64,000 bases of DNA from Hemicentrotus pulcherrimus (GCA_003118195.1 BEXV01000820.1:133476-197475); one strand, 5' to 3'. Counted from the first letter of the stretch, positions 1 through 12,151 are shown. Made by a program: numbers and translations. Notes: generated by a model not told the origin, from the sequence alone.

Positions 1-379
1 CATAACGAAGATACGGTCCCATAATTGTATGCTTGAAACGACACGAAAGTTTGGACAATTGCTGGACACCTGTCAAAAATATGGGCACGAGCTGGCGCTA
101 TTTCGTAATCGCAAAATATCGCGTTAACGTAGAAAATCGGACGTAGCGTACCGATGTGGGAAAATTCTCTATCTGCGCATGGATGTTCCAAATAAGGTAG
201 GTATTGTGTCTGAAAAATTTCATGCGAAAACCTTTGTTGGACGTCTCACAAAGGGAATTTGTCCAACAAACGTTGGTGTGTTTAGGGTTTTTGGCCACCA
301 ATAGTATATCACACAAGGACACACACGCACACATACTACGCCTTGAATGGACAGACACATAGTATAGGATTTTCCGGCC
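1..379. other. Unassigned flank, no gene recognised
   Basis: I see no recognisable gene here. A minus-strand open stretch of 86 codons (98-358) has no family resemblance I can name and no splice signals that support it. The stretch ends where LINE-like coding sequence begins. It may be intergenic DNA or an older repeat. Confidence 0.3.
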
Positions 380-1194
380 AAATTCGCTAGTTCCGAAAAA
401 CTCTGGATTGGACTAAGATTGAAAAAGATCGTAGGAATAATTATTGCTGTGATACTGATTTACTTCTTAAAGGAATTTATGTGCGTGAAGACGATGCTCT
501 TTTATGCCGAGATTCCAATTGTGTGAACAAAGACCATGCTAATTATTTATGTAATGCATATTGTGAAATGCTTATGTGATGTTAGTGAATCTCTATATCA
601 ATGTAAAAACACAGTTCGTAATAATATGCCTGGCTGGAATGAGCATGTGTCAGAGCTCCACTCTGCTGCTCGTGAGGCTCACCTACTCTGGGTTGAAGCT
701 GGCAAAAACAGACAGGGACGGTTATTTGAACTAAAGAAGAGGGCCCATGCACGATTCAAGTATGCTCTCCGTTTTATAAAGAATAATGAGAATGTTATGC
801 GGGCGGACTCTGTTGCTCGTAAATTGCAGGGTAAAAGTTATTATGGGTTTTGGAAAGAAATTAAATGTGTTAATAATAGTAAAGCGCATCTCCCAACTAA
901 TATTGAAGGTATCTCTGGTGATGAAAAAATAAGTGAATTGTGGTGTAATCATTATAAGGATTTGTTTAATATTATTGTGTACAGAGTACGGTGCAGGTTG
1001 TTACTAATGTTGACTTTGATGTAAATATGGTTATCTCTCCAGAGGAGGTTAAAGAAAATTAGACGACAATAAGTCATGTGGTCTTAATACTATTACAGCT
1101 GAACATCTAAAGTTTGCAAGTCCGAAACTAATGCCGTTGCTTGCATTGTGCATTTCGGGCTTTTTGATTCACGGTATCTTACCATGCAGATAGT

Positions 1195-1882
1195 ATGATT
1201 TCCGTTGTTTTGGTGCCAGTCATTAACAATAAAGCTGGTTACATTACTAGTAAGGACAACTATATACCTATAGCATTGGCTAGTGTACTGTCCAAAGTGC
1301 TGGAAAAGATATTGATTGGTAGGTTAGAGATGTATATTCTTACTAAAGATAACCAGTTTAGATTTAAAGCCAAACATGGCACTGACATGTGTTTATTTGC
1401 TCTGAAGAAAATCATTGCAAGTTATCGTAGCAGAAATTCTTCCATGTTTCTTTGTTTTCTTGATGCTTCAAAAGCTTTTGATCAGATAAATCATAAAAAG
1501 CTGTTTACGAAAATGGCTGATAGAGGTATTCCTAAGTACCTGATTATACTTGTGTTTTGGTATGCCCATCAAACAATGATGGCTAGATGGGGAAGTAGTG
1601 TCTCTGAACCATTCCATGTCAGTAATGGAGTTAGACAAGGTGGTATTCTTTCTCTCTTTCTCTTTAACCTGTACATGGATGGTCTATCTGACAATCCGAA
1701 TGCTTGTAAAAAAAAAAGGCTGTGTAGTTGGTGGTATGGTAGTCAATCATTTAATGTATGCAGATGATCTCGTTATTATTAGCCCGTCAACTGCTGGGTT
1801 GCAGAGTTTGCTCAAGATTTGTTCTCATTATGGATATGATAATGATGTGAAATATAATGCAAAAAAGAGTTATGATAATTAG
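1195..1882 (+). pseudogene. Reverse transcriptase core of the LINE, frameshifted
   Basis: This stretch encodes most of the RT palm and fingers. The reading frame runs from about 1195, through the FLDASKAFD metal-binding block near 1460-1485 and the NGVRQGGILS block near 1624-1653, up to a run of ten A at 1708-1717. After that run the homologous frame changes, and YADD (1757-1768) and the downstream thumb-like sequence continue in another frame to a stop near 1880. The A-run indel is the simplest cause. Both catalytic aspartates of YADD are present, but the protein cannot be made as one chain. Confidence 0.8.
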
Positions 1883-2114
1883 ATGTAAGGAACACCGTAG
1901 ATTGGTATTCCCGGATTTTTATTTATGAGGAGCTAAACTCAATGTCTGTACAGAGGCCATGTATCTTGGTCATTTCTTTACTGAGGACCTCAGTGATGAT
2001 AAAGATATTAGTCGACAGTTCGTAAATTATATGCTCAAGGTAATATGCTTGTTAGGAAATTTCATATGTGTTCTCCGGATGTGAAGGTGGCTTTATTTAG
2101 GGCATAATATAGGG

Positions 2115-2219
2115 CACAGATGCGCAGTGTACAGAGGTGTACACCTCTGTGTACACCTCTGTACACTGTACACCTCTGTACACCTCTTGGTGTACACCTC
2201 TGTACACTGCGCATCTGTG
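2115..2219. repeat. Perfect 30-bp inverted repeat inside the LINE
   Basis: The arms 2115-2144 and 2190-2219 are exact reverse complements. The spacer is itself made of repeated GTACACCTCT units. The right arm is native LINE coding sequence, reading into a CNFKKSSL-like block. The left arm and spacer therefore look like a local inverted duplication of it. Confidence 0.9.
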
Positions 2220-2916
2220 GTGTAATTTTAAGAAGAGCAGTTTGTACAGGGTTACTGTTGCCTTATAATGATGCCATGAGAATGCTTCTTAGGGTACCTA
2301 GGTACTTTATTGCTAGTCAAATGTTTGCTGAGTTGAATGTTCCAGCCTGTTCGGCTGTATTACGAAATCTTATGTATAAGTTCATCCAGAGAGTGGATGT
2401 GTCTGAGAATGGTATTTTAAAGATGTAAGTGAACCCCTCGTATAGTTAGGTACACATCGGGCCTCTGGAGATTTTGGCTGAATAGCCTGCTGACATAATT
2501 ATGTTCCTGTTACCAAGGATTCCAGTATCCTTGTTTTTTCTTCTTTTTGTTTTTGTTTTGTTTGTATAATAGTTATTTATTATCAGTTTATTGTTCTGGT
2601 TAGTTGAGCACAGACAGATTGTTACAAGATACAATTTCAATAGATTTGTATACATGTACTTATTTTAATCTTACAGTTACAGGTACAGCTTAGAGTTAGA
2701 ATGTTATACTGTTATCAACCTTGCAAATGCAGGTCACATGTTACTCTTAGAGTTTAGATTGTTTGTACGTAGTCATACTCTTGGTAACTTATATTGTTGT
2801 TTTTATACTCATTTTATACTCCCTATATATCTATGTATCATATGTTTTATGGACCTCTGCCTTGTGTAGATGAGTCTGAAATAAAGTTCTGAATTGAATT
2901 GAATTTCCTGAAGTTG

Positions 2917-3381
2917 TGCATGGATCACCTCACGTTGTTTGGTAAGACAACATTTTTTTTTTTTAATACAGAAAGTTCAAAGCTGTCTTGAATAACGTTT
3001 CTTATAGTTATAAACTAAAAACACATTTCAAAAATTGATTTCGTTTGGTTGGCATTGTTAATGGTTCTGTTTGTTTGTTGTATTATGTGGAATGACTATA
3101 ATTTAGTATTATACGTGTAATAATGAAGGATGAAATGTTGATTTAAAACTGTGTATGTATAGGTTCATGAATACGAAAATTATTTTAGTTGTCATTAATT
3201 TTGATTTGTTATCGGGTCTTTATAGAGGTAATAATTTGTTGAGATTGAGACAACTGTCTAACTGAAAACAATAAATTCATGAACATAATATTGGTGTAAA
3301 GTTCCTTTTGATTAATTGTGAAACCTTAACTAAATGGGGTGGTAGAGGGGGTTATACGAGGGGTGGAGACTGACGGAGAGA

Positions 3382-3423
<42 letters not shown>

Positions 3424-4834
3424 TGAGAAAGAGAGACAGAGAGAGAGAGAGAGAAAGAGAGAGGGGGGTGAGAGAGAGAGAGACCGGTAAATGCCTTTTT
3501 GGGAGATAAAAAAAGATATAAGCTTGCTCGCGTTACATCACGAATGGATGACATCTTCTGCGCTGTACCAAACATTGTTTGCAAGTGGTGTGAACTGTCC
3601 TTCACCAGGCTACAAAGTCCGTGTATGCATCAAAATACCATGAACTATGAGACAACGATTGTGTCTCCTTTTGAGAACAATAATAATTTTATTTCATGTC
3701 ACTCTCCCACACCTCAAATTCTATTGACATGATGAATGATGCGACTTCATGCTGAGTAACTTCTTAGGAATGCGATATTTTGTTGTGCTTACTACTGCCA
3801 TGCACCCCTCTGGAAGTAAAAATGAAAGGTCTAATAAATCATGGAATTAATCTAGAATAATGAGTATATTTTGTATTTTTATCTCCATTACTTCTATCAT
3901 ATATAAATTAAATGTGATCAATCATAACATGTGCTAATATGAATAATGAAAATATTACAAACTTAATTTTAATAGTGCTTAAATAAAGGTTGAGAAGACA
4001 CGGCATGAAATGGAACAGCCATAATACGTGCATTCAATACTAGTAATACTAGGTACATGTTGTTCAGCGTACTGTACGGATTGAGAATAACGGCTAAGCG
4101 CAAGTCAGACGGATCCTTGGAATTATTTATCGAAAAAGTGGTAATTATACTTACATTTTTTCATTTTATTTCACCATGTTATGTCAAGATATGAAACAGG
4201 TTCATGTATCATAGAAGATTTTGTATACTCTTCGAACTTTTGTTCGATATTTAATGATTAGTGATTCAACTACGAATGCAGCCGTGTAAATTGTGGTCCC
4301 ATTCATATGAATCTATGTGTGGTAAATTTGGCATGGCAAGTTGTACTTTTTGACACACTCAATCCTACTTTTTTCCCCAAATTTATATGACTCTTATCAA
4401 AATACCTGAGACTTTTTTGAGCCACGGATCATATTGAAAGTATACATCATTACAAATTTTGATCAATTTGCTTGTTGTTTCAATGAAACCTCATTACTAA
4501 TACTAAAATTAATGAGAATTATTATCAAAAAAATATTTAAATGCTCTCGCACGCAGAACTTTCCGATTGACAGGGTCAGAGAATAAGGATCGTCCCCACA
4601 AACGAGGATTATGTCCTTAAACCCCAGCCCGCAGCCACTCAGTGTTATTGGAAGATAAGCTTCGATATTAGGGTATACGTATGCATGTTCCCTCCCTTTG
4701 ATTCGAAAACGCCCCCCTAAGAGACTTTATGACTGAGTGTGGATGCACAAATATACAGTAATTTTGTCCAGTTAAATCATGACAAATGTGAATTTTGATA
4801 AAATATTTATATAAAAGTCAATAATTATGAATAC
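2917..4834. other. Intergenic AT-rich DNA
   Basis: I recognise no gene here. The only clear structure is the GA-rich microsatellite listed separately. The open stretches around 3330-3730 are by-products of that microsatellite. Confidence 0.5.
3376..3484. repeat. (GA)n microsatellite
   Basis: A purine-rich tract made mainly of GA dinucleotides, with interruptions (AATGAAATGAGAAAG and a GGGGGG patch). Translations across it are Ser/Leu-rich artefacts. Confidence 0.9.
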
Positions 4835-5393
4835 TACCGTATTTGCCGGCGTAAACGCCGCAGTATTTTCGGGAGAGAAAAAATCTAAAAGTCGGGGTGC
4901 AGGTGCGGCGTATATACGGCGACAGAGTAAAAAATTATTAAAAAAAACAAGTCAAAACCAGCACAAATTTGCACATATGAGACTACGAATGGTACAATAA
5001 CTATACCACTATGGAACAGGACATTTCCACACATCTTACCGACAATTTTACCTTGCATTGCTGACATGAAGACGCAAACAATTTTCCAAAAACAACATCT
5101 GCCGATAGATCTTGATAAAAGTTCGTGCCAATGCATTGCAAAAGTAAAATAAGAAGTATCCAGCACGCAAATCGCCGTTTTCAATCCATTTCAATGTATA
5201 CATCGCTAAAAACTGCAAGCTTAGTCATCGGTGCAGGATAGTCGCACGGTCTAAGGCGCTGATTTTGGCACCCAATCTGACTGTGCCGGCCGGGGTACAA
5301 CACCCATCTTCGTCCAAATTTTTTTTTTTTAAAGGTCAAAATCGGGGGTGCGGCCTATACAAGGGTGCGGCGTTATCGCTGGCAAATATGGTA
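4835..5393 (+). mobile_element. Non-autonomous inverted-repeat element, copy A, with tRNA-Leu-like module
   Basis: The element begins TACCGTATTTGCCGGCG. Its other end is the reverse complement of TACCATATTTGCCAGCG, so it has imperfect terminal inverted repeats. The termini carry GTGCGGCGT-type sequence. No transposase is visible. A second copy lies in opposite orientation at 13637-14143 and shares internal sequence, including a tRNA-Leu-like segment. It is about 560 bp long. I cannot assign a superfamily. Confidence 0.75.
5232..5310 (+). repeat. tRNA-Leu-like segment inside element copy A
   Basis: GGTCTAAGGCGCTG near 5248 matches the D-arm region of tRNA-Leu genes. A degraded B-box-like GGGGTACAACACCC follows at about 5293. 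The sequence is too diverged for a working tRNA. It aligns with the better-preserved copy at 13726-13800 on the minus strand. Confidence 0.6.
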
Positions 5394-6243
5394 TTAAAAA
5401 AATAGTATAAATTCTTCAAAGTTTATTAAAAGATTTTGTGAAATGTCATGCACACAATATGATACAAATCATATAACCTGGGCAATTACAGGCAAGGGGA
5501 AATCAAGTTTTGGGGAATAAAAAGGGAAATTAATGGAATTAAACCATATAGAGTGATTGATAAATAGTGAGAACATGACGTCACAAACTGATAACCATCT
5601 TGGCAATTTGTGTTGTGATTCTGTTCCATAGTTTTACATACTTTTTCAAAAAAACATAATTTTTTTATTACCGGTAGTTATCCGATTTTGCTCAAACTTT
5701 TTTTGATTGGTTTGTCTTATTTTTCTGCTTTTATTAAAAGTAAGTTACTTTTTGAGTGGACTTTTCCTTTAAAGAATCTAAGACAAATTTACCGGATCCC
5801 TTTAAAGGCCAAGTCCATTCATTCCAAAACAAACTTACTTGGCTCGGCTCAGGGCCTTTGGTCTAGGAAGCTTGAAACTGATTATGGTCAAAAGCTTTAG
5901 TTATACATGTACATGTACAGTACATGTACATGCATATTGATATTGCTTTGTTGGATACAGAACTGAGCTACTGATACAGAGGTCCCCTGATAGTCTACTT
6001 AATGTCAATTTTTGGATTGGGGGACTCATGTTGCAGTACCTCTGTCAAAATATGAACATTTTTTTTTAGCCATGTACATGTACATTGTACACAGTTCTCT
6101 GCTGTAAGTCATTTTATTGAGACACTATACATTGTAAATACGTATTTACAGCACCTTCAACAGTACAAAAATACACCAAATGGTGTTCTATCATTTCAGT
6201 ATAAGTATATAAAGACCATTCCCTTAATTCATTTATCTTGCAG
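5394..6243 (+). other. ctnna: Sequence upstream of the alpha-catenin start-codon exon
   Basis: No coding sequence is recognised. A splice acceptor (TTTATCTTGCAG) ends at 6243, so at least the last part should be the intron between a non-coding first exon and the start-codon exon. TACATG-rich tracts occur at about 5905-5935 and 6070-6092. An imperfect inverted repeat lies at about 5735-5845. The first exon and promoter cannot be placed from sequence alone. Confidence 0.4.
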
Positions 6244-6398
6244 CATTACTGAAAGAAGAAGAAAATCATCTAAATAGACTAGACATGTCCGGTAGCATGT
6301 CACCCCAGAGGGGTACCATGACCCTCAAATGGGACCCCAAGAACCTGGAGATTCGCACCTATTCAGTCGAGAAGACTTTGGAGCCATTGGTTACACAG
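6244..6398 (+). CDS. ctnna: Alpha-catenin exon with start codon (residues 1-38)
   Basis: The acceptor ends at 6243 and the donor GTCAGT starts at 6399. Sequence 6244-6284 is 5' UTR and ATG is at 6285. A second ATG four codons later (6297) is also possible. The product contains LKWDPKNLEIRTYSVEKTLE, the conserved alpha-catenin N-terminus at the start of the beta-catenin-binding region. The exon ends in phase 0. Confidence 0.95.
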
Positions 6399-6915
6399 GT
6401 CAGTTGAAGTTCAAGTATATCAAGATCAAATGAATCCATTTAATTCAAATCATTTTATCATTCATTAGTCATTAATCCTTTGCAAAATCGAGAAAGGAGA
6501 CATTTAGTGTAGTATTTCAATACAGAAAATTGTCATGCAGTTTTAATCTTTCAAATGAAAAACAAGCAAAGAGAAATATTTTTGTTATAAATTTTGTTCT
6601 TGGCTTGATAGTGATATACATGTACAGTGTATGGTCAGTTGAAGTATATCAAAGTTAAATGAATCCATTTAGTTCAATTCATTTTATATTTCATTAGTCA
6701 TTGGAATTCTCGTATATTTGAATTGCTTTAAAATCGTTTGCAGATTATTTTTCATTTGATTAGGCCAAACAGAGGAAGGAGACATACAGTGAAGTCCTTA
6801 AATACAGAAAAATTGCCATGTGGTAATAATCTTTCAATTCAAAATTTTGTTCTTGACTTGATAGTGATGTACAGTATATGCCCTAATATGGTCATGTGTG
6901 TTGTTTGTCTCCTAG

Positions 6916-7102
6916 GTAACCACACTAGTCAACACCAAGCCATCCAAGATGAAGAAAGGTCGATCTAAGAAGGCTCATGTTTTGGTGGCTGCTGTGATCA
7001 AGGCTACAGAGAAGTTCATAGAGAAAGGAGAGGAGATTGCTCATGAAATACCAGATATTGAAAGAGAGATGCTGCAAGCTGTGGAGGAAGTCAGGAGCAC
7101 CG
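6916..7102 (+). CDS. ctnna: Alpha-catenin exon (residues 39-101)
   Basis: The acceptor is CTCCTAG and the donor GTGAGG. It encodes VTTLVNTKPSKMKKGRSKKA and the following helix of the N-terminal region. The basic RGRSKKAH-type motif is a hallmark of alpha-catenins. It starts in phase 0 and ends with one base of a split Gly codon. Confidence 0.95.
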
Positions 7103-7868
7103 GTGAGGCTAAACAAAATATCAGTCCTAAGTTTGAACTGCAATAGACAGCAGATTGTTGAAATGAATTCAACTTATAAATAAACATTATTAGAACATTA
7201 ATGTGCTGGCTAGAAGTGAAAAATATCTCCTAAATTAACATTTTTGATTGATTTCTCTGCCAATTTAGGAGAAAGAAAAAAAAAGAAGACTTTTATGTGT
7301 TGCATAAACATGTTAAAGTATTATAAAAAGCTGTGATAAGTTAGAAAGACAATCACATGTACATGTAATGAGGCCATATCAAAGCAAATAGCATTACATT
7401 GCCCATATTTAAAAAAAAATGTTTGCCTGTGTGTGTCTCCCAGTCTTAGCTTGTATCAGTATGTTAAAGGGATAGGTGAGCTCTGTTGCAGAGGGTGCTA
7501 CACACAAAAAATAACAAAATTGTGAGATAATGAAAAACTCAGTGTCAAATTTGAAACAACATAATATTTAAATGACAAAATCATCTTTATCGTTATAGTG
7601 ATATTCATAACACCATGCAAACCTTCAAACATCATCCAAAATCGTCTTTGTTTGATCAAAATCGGTTCAGAGACGACTGAAATATAACGATTTCTAAATC
7701 TTGTGTACCACCACAAATATTATATATTTTGAAAAATTTGAAAAAACTGTTGAAAAAAACAAAATAACGCCTTTTACGTCGTATTTCAGCCAATGCCGAT
7801 GTTGGCTTTTTTGTCAGCATTTTCGTGTTGCTTATATTGCCCACAATTAGCCTGCTCATGTATTGTAT

Positions 7869-8120
7869 ACCGGGCATGGTGGCTCAGTGGTTAGAGCGGT
7901 TAGAGCATCCGCCTCATGAACGGGAGGTCGTGGGTTCGAACCCCGGCCGAGTCAAACCAAAGACTTATAACAATGGGACCTTCTGCCTTCTAGCTAGGCA
8001 CTCAGCATAATAGATTGGAGAAGGGTAGTAATAACATATTATGTTATGCAGGGCCCGCTGGAAGAGCAGTTAATAACTGAAGCGGCTACCCTGGGTAAAT
8101 AAAACGTTATATTATTATTA
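7869..8120 (+). repeat. tRNA-derived SINE
   Basis: The head has an A-box (TGGCTCAGTGGTTAGAGC) near 7880 and a perfect B-box (GGGTTCGAACCCC) near 7931. A body of about 150 bp follows, with an (ATT)n tail near 8108-8120. GGTTAGAGC is duplicated in tandem in the head, which would break a functional tRNA. It sits in an alpha-catenin intron in sense orientation. Confidence 0.85.
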
Positions 8121-8493
8121 TTGTCATTTTTAGTCAAATAATTAATTACACATGTAACGGTCACCATGTTTTTTTTTTAAAGTGGAGCTGAATTGGTATG
8201 ATTGTATTGGCTAAATTTCACACATTTTGGGGTCTAAAAATACCTTCAAAGCAATTCTAGGTTCTAAAAGGGCACTTTAAATGTCATACATGTACATGTA
8301 GATAAGAATAAGAGTAATAACCATGCACTTTGAAGGCATTTGCTGTCTGAAAACAGAATTCAACTATCCTTTTAATATAAATTTTAAACCATTTACTGGG
8401 CCAAATAATGCCATGATATACAAGGAACCAAGATAGCTATCAGGTAGTTAGAATGGTGTCATGATAACATTGTTATTAACCCATGTTGTACAG

Positions 8494-8660
8494 GTGAAGA
8501 GATGCGTGTAGCATCAAGTGAGTTTGCTGAAGATCCATGTTCATCTGTTAAACGAGGCTCTATGGTGAGGGCTGCCCGTGCCTTACTCTCCGCTGTCACA
8601 AGACTTCTTATCTTAGCTGATATGGTGGATGTACATCTTCTACTTCAAACTCTCAGAGTT
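8494..8660 (+). CDS. ctnna: Alpha-catenin exon (residues 101-156)
   Basis: The acceptor is TTGTACAG and the donor GTAAGA. It encodes the highly conserved EFAEDPCSSVKRGSMVRAAR segment followed by ALLSAVTRLLILADM, part of the N-terminal helical bundle that binds beta-catenin. Two bases complete the split Gly, and the exon ends in phase 0. Confidence 0.95.
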
Positions 8661-9327
8661 GTAAGAATCTTGCAGCCTTTTGAAAACTTGTCATTGTTAT
8701 GCTCATAGTTGTATGATATACAATTCTCTATTTATACAGTAGGCTTGCGGATGCACCATGTGTGAGAGAGGGAGGATTGAGAAGTCCTTCTTGAGGGGGT
8801 GGAGTCCTGAAAAGAAAGGACTGTTGGTGTAGTCTTGAGAAAAAAAAAGATGGTTGGTTATCTTTCTTAGCATATAGTTCTAAGGAGAACTATAGCGCTT
8901 TGAGAGGATGGGTGGTAGGAGTGGTTCAATTCTCTATTTGTTTCTAAATTTGCCCCACATTCAAACTCTGAATTCTTAGAATAATTTTTTCTTCTCTCTC
9001 AAACTAATTTACTGGAATGTTTTAAATCCTCTTTATTGGTATTATTTACACTTATACAAAGATCTTTATCCAGGATATCAAGATGAATTTTGACATTCAA
9101 ATATAAGTTCTACAATTCTTACAACAAATGTCCCAAAAGAAACTCCTATTCTAGTCATCATATTTGTTGTCTTCTTCTGTTTACAGAAACATTCTGATGA
9201 TGTTCTTTACATTATTTTATTTTTTAACATACATGTACGTGTAGATGTAACGAGAGTAGTATCTTGAAGAAAAGTTTGATGTCAGCGTATGACTCTGAAG
9301 ATGTACTTATCTATATTTTGTTGCTAG

Positions 9328-9447
9328 GTTGAAGATGACTTGGATAAGATCTTACGATCTCAGAACCCTGAAGATCTGATGAGCAATTTCAAACGCTTTG
9401 GACAAAACATGATGGAGTTCAATGACATCTCTGGTCGCAGACAAAAT
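9328..9447 (+). CDS. ctnna: Alpha-catenin exon (residues 157-196)
   Basis: The acceptor is TTGCTAG and the donor GTAAGA, with 40 whole codons. It begins VEDDLDKI and ends DISGRRQN, matching the position of the VEDGI...RQQ helix pair in vertebrate alpha-catenins. It is more diverged than its neighbours. Confidence 0.9.
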
Positions 9448-10033
9448 GTAAGATTAATCATCTTTCATTCTGATAATCTTAATTTTCAATACATGTATGT
9501 ATTCTCTTTAATCATTGCATAGGAAATAAATACCTGAGGCCCCATTTTCATGGATGAGCAATATTACATTATTCATGTCGTAGTATGTAACAAATGAATT
9601 CATGCTGTACTCTGCATTTACTTATATATTTTTCATTCTTTATTCTAAGAGCAAGTCTTATACATTTGGGATAATATGTTTAGGATGTTTGGGATAATAT
9701 GAAAATTTCTTCATTATTTTATTTGATCATTTATATTAATTAATTATATCAATTTCATACAACATAGAAAGAATTGTAGATAAGAGCATCTTGTGACAAT
9801 GAGGTCTCTCAAACAAAATGAATGTGGAAAACATATTGTCAACATTGTCTCATCCTATCTGTAATAATAACAAGAGATGATAGTGGTGTTTGTATATCAC
9901 TCCTATCTACCGTATATTTGACATTCCTGGGGCTACACAATAAATCTATTATTGTAATATTTGCTACTGTTTTGGGTTGTCCAATGTACTTTGTATAACA
10001 CATGAAATATTTGTGATTCATTTATTGTTTTAG

Positions 10034-10123
10034 GATCTGAAGGATCCTAGACGTCGTGATGAGATGGCTGCTGCTAGGGCAGACCTCAGGAAACACAGCA
10101 CTATGCTCTTCACTGCTTCTAAA
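10034..10123 (+). CDS. ctnna: Alpha-catenin exon (residues 197-226)
   Basis: The acceptor is TGTTTTAG and the donor GTAAGA, with 30 whole codons. It encodes DLKDPRRRDEMAAARADLRK and continues to LFTASK, the conserved end of the first vinculin-homology helix set. Confidence 0.92.
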
Positions 10124-10612
10124 GTAAGATGTGCTATATGAAATATTTACTGACTTAGAAGTTAGGCTTGTCATAATAATAGTATTTATTTAGCTTCAGA
10201 TAATTAGGATCCAATATAAGAGATTTACCACCATGTGTTTGTGCAAAAACTTTTCTTTTTTGTCTTAACAACTACAGGAAATATATGTACATATGAATTC
10301 CTTTAGTTATAATTTTATGTGTTTTCAGAGCCTTTCATTCATTTAATACTGTACTAAAGTACTTCTTTTATTAAAAGGTTATACATGTACATCATGAAAT
10401 AAATTTTCACTGATTTGTGCAGTGGATTAAGTAAGTTAGAAGCTCATTGCAAAACAAGCATGATTGTAAACCTCCTAATGGTATGTCAGGATAATAGCAG
10501 GAGGAGCTTATTTTTTCTAGCACACGTTGTTTTATAATGTGATGTGCACAATACAAAACAAGCTTATTATTATCATCATTGTAACACTTCAACTTGTTTT
10601 TCTCTCACTCAG

Positions 10613-10789
10613 GCTTGGTTGAGGCATCCTGACGTACCGGCAGCTCGAGAGAATCGAGACTATGTCGTCAAACAGCTTGAGGATGCTATGAATGCTATCT
10701 CTAATGTATCCCAGGCAACAGGAGATTCCAGCGCGAATCCTAACATTGAAGGATCAGGAGAACTGATCGCAGCACTTGATGAGTTAGAT
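10613..10789 (+). CDS. ctnna: Alpha-catenin exon (residues 227-285)
   Basis: The acceptor is CTCACTCAG and the donor GTAAGT, with 59 codons. It encodes HPDVPAARENRDYVVKQL and then a low-complexity loop rich in Ser, Asn and Gly, ending ALDELD. It closes the N-terminal domain. Confidence 0.93.
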
Positions 10790-11374
10790 GTAAGTCAGAC
10801 TATATAAGAATTCATCTTAGAGAGATCAGAATAAAACTTTAGTTACCATTTTTAGCAATTGGATTATTTTAATTTGGGCTGCATAGAATTTTTCAATGAT
10901 GGCCTACTAGAAACTGCAATGCTCTTCTCAAAATGACAAATCTTAAAACCTTTTTAGCATATCCTTTGCTTACATGTAATTGTTTGATCTGAATTGCCTC
11001 GAAGATGATTGCTAAACAACATGAAGAGCCTGTAACAAGCAATGTAAACTAAGATGGTTTTTCCATATCATTAGAAACATATGCTAACTTTTTTCTTATA
11101 AATGAAATCCCCTTTTAGTAATCTCTTGCATGTTAAGGATATTGTATATGTAGGTCATGGATGTTGTTTAGCTTCCACGGATGATCATTACATGCACAAT
11201 GTCCCTCTCATAAATGGTGGGTTTGAAACTTGGTACATAGTTTACATGCACATCCTTATCAGCTACATATGAAAGATCCCATAGTGTACACGCTAGCTCA
11301 ACCCTTACTGTCACAGTTGATTTCTCAATGCTTACTACTAACATCAATGTCTTATTAATCATTGTTATTCACAG

Positions 11375-11578
11375 AAAAAGATCAAGATGAGTCCTCTGGA
11401 GTACAATGAGGTGCGTACACGCCCCTCTTTAGAGGAACGTCTTGAGAGTATCATCAGTGGAGCAGCACTCATGGCTGATTCATCATGTACCAGGGATGAT
11501 AGGAGAGAGAGGATTGTAGCTGAGTGTAACAATGTCAGACAGGCCCTGCAAGATCTACTCTCAGAATACATGAACTGT
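11375..11578 (+). CDS. ctnna: Alpha-catenin exon with vinculin-binding segment (residues 286-353)
   Basis: The acceptor is TATTCACAG and the donor GTATGT, with 68 codons. It contains RPSLEERLESIISGAALMAD and then SSCTRDDRRERIVAECN, nearly invariant across animals. In vertebrate alphaE-catenin this segment includes the force-exposed vinculin-binding helix of the middle region. Confidence 0.95.
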
Positions 11579-11665
11579 GTATGTATTTATATTGTTTTCT
11601 TGTAGTTTCTTCCAAGTGTGCACATGAAATGGCCATGAAATTTATGAAATTCTCTGTATTTATCA

Positions 11666-12033
11666 AAGTAACAGATTGGGTAGCTTTGCCTCAAATTCTG
11701 AAATATATCCTGGATTTAGCTCATGCTACAATCATAATTATAAAACTTTAGGTCATACATGAATCACATGACTTTTACAAGCGAATCACCTGTCTGATTA
11801 TCAAGATATCTATGATCATTTTCCTAATGGCTTTTATAAGACTAAAGTCTATTGGGGAAAATGAGTATGGTAAAACCAGTCGATCAAAAATTTTTCTTTT
11901 TTGAGGCTCTTCATGATCATTTTGAAGCACAATTTTTTTAAGGCTTCACTATTACACCATATTACAGACACTGATAACACGTAGGACAGTGAATCTGAGA
12001 TTCAACATTTCTAAACGATGCCTATAATGGAAC
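11666..12033 (+). repeat. Interspersed intronic repeat, copy 1
   Basis: Shares long matching stretches with 17656-18055, including TCCTGGATTTAGCTCATGCT, AGTCTATTGGGGAAAATGAG and TGATCATTTTGAAGCAC. No coding potential. The family seems to be a short non-autonomous element. Confidence 0.75.
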
Positions 12034-12070
12034 TGACTTTGTTTTCTCACTTTGTTTTCTCCCCTTGTAG

Positions 12071-12151
12071 GCTGGAAGCAGAGACCGTAGTGATCCCCTG
12101 GATGAAGCTATCGAGAGAATGTGCAAGAAAACCAAAGATCTACGCAGACAG
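12071..12151 (+). CDS. ctnna: Alpha-catenin exon (residues 354-380)
   Basis: The acceptor is CCCTTGTAG and the donor GTACAT, with 27 codons. It encodes AGSRDRSDPLDEAIERM and CKKTKDLRRQ, leading into the second bundle of the middle region. Confidence 0.93.

Larger units (their letters stand above)
380..2915 (+). mobile_element. Degenerate non-LTR retrotransposon (LINE), CR1/Jockey-like RT
   Basis: This is a broken LINE. Coding-like sequence from about 400 to 970 matches the linker between endonuclease and reverse transcriptase, including a PGWNEHV motif followed by a basic, Trp-rich stretch. The RT domain follows at about 1060-1890, with an FLDASKAFD block, an NGVRQGG block and the catalytic YADD at 1757-1768. 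A C-terminal block around 2260-2410 (AYNDAMRMLLRVPRY-like, preceded by a frame break) completes the usual order. The 3' end at about 2880-2915 has AATAAA followed by a short GAATT/TTGAA tandem tail, typical of CR1/L2-like LINEs. Frameshifts and stops (for example near 1058 and at the A10 run at 1708-1717) make it non-functional. Clade assignment is by motif recognition only. Confidence 0.8.

Noticed and set aside
3330..3605. Ser/Leu-rich 91-codon frame on the minus strand
   Set aside because: Lies over the (GA)n microsatellite, so it is composition-driven.
7869..7947. Possible tRNA gene
   Set aside because: The 9-bp duplication in the D-arm region and the attached SINE body exclude a functional tRNA.
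11365..11571. Minus-strand open frame opposite an alpha-catenin exon
   Set aside because: A shadow of the conserved plus-strand exon.
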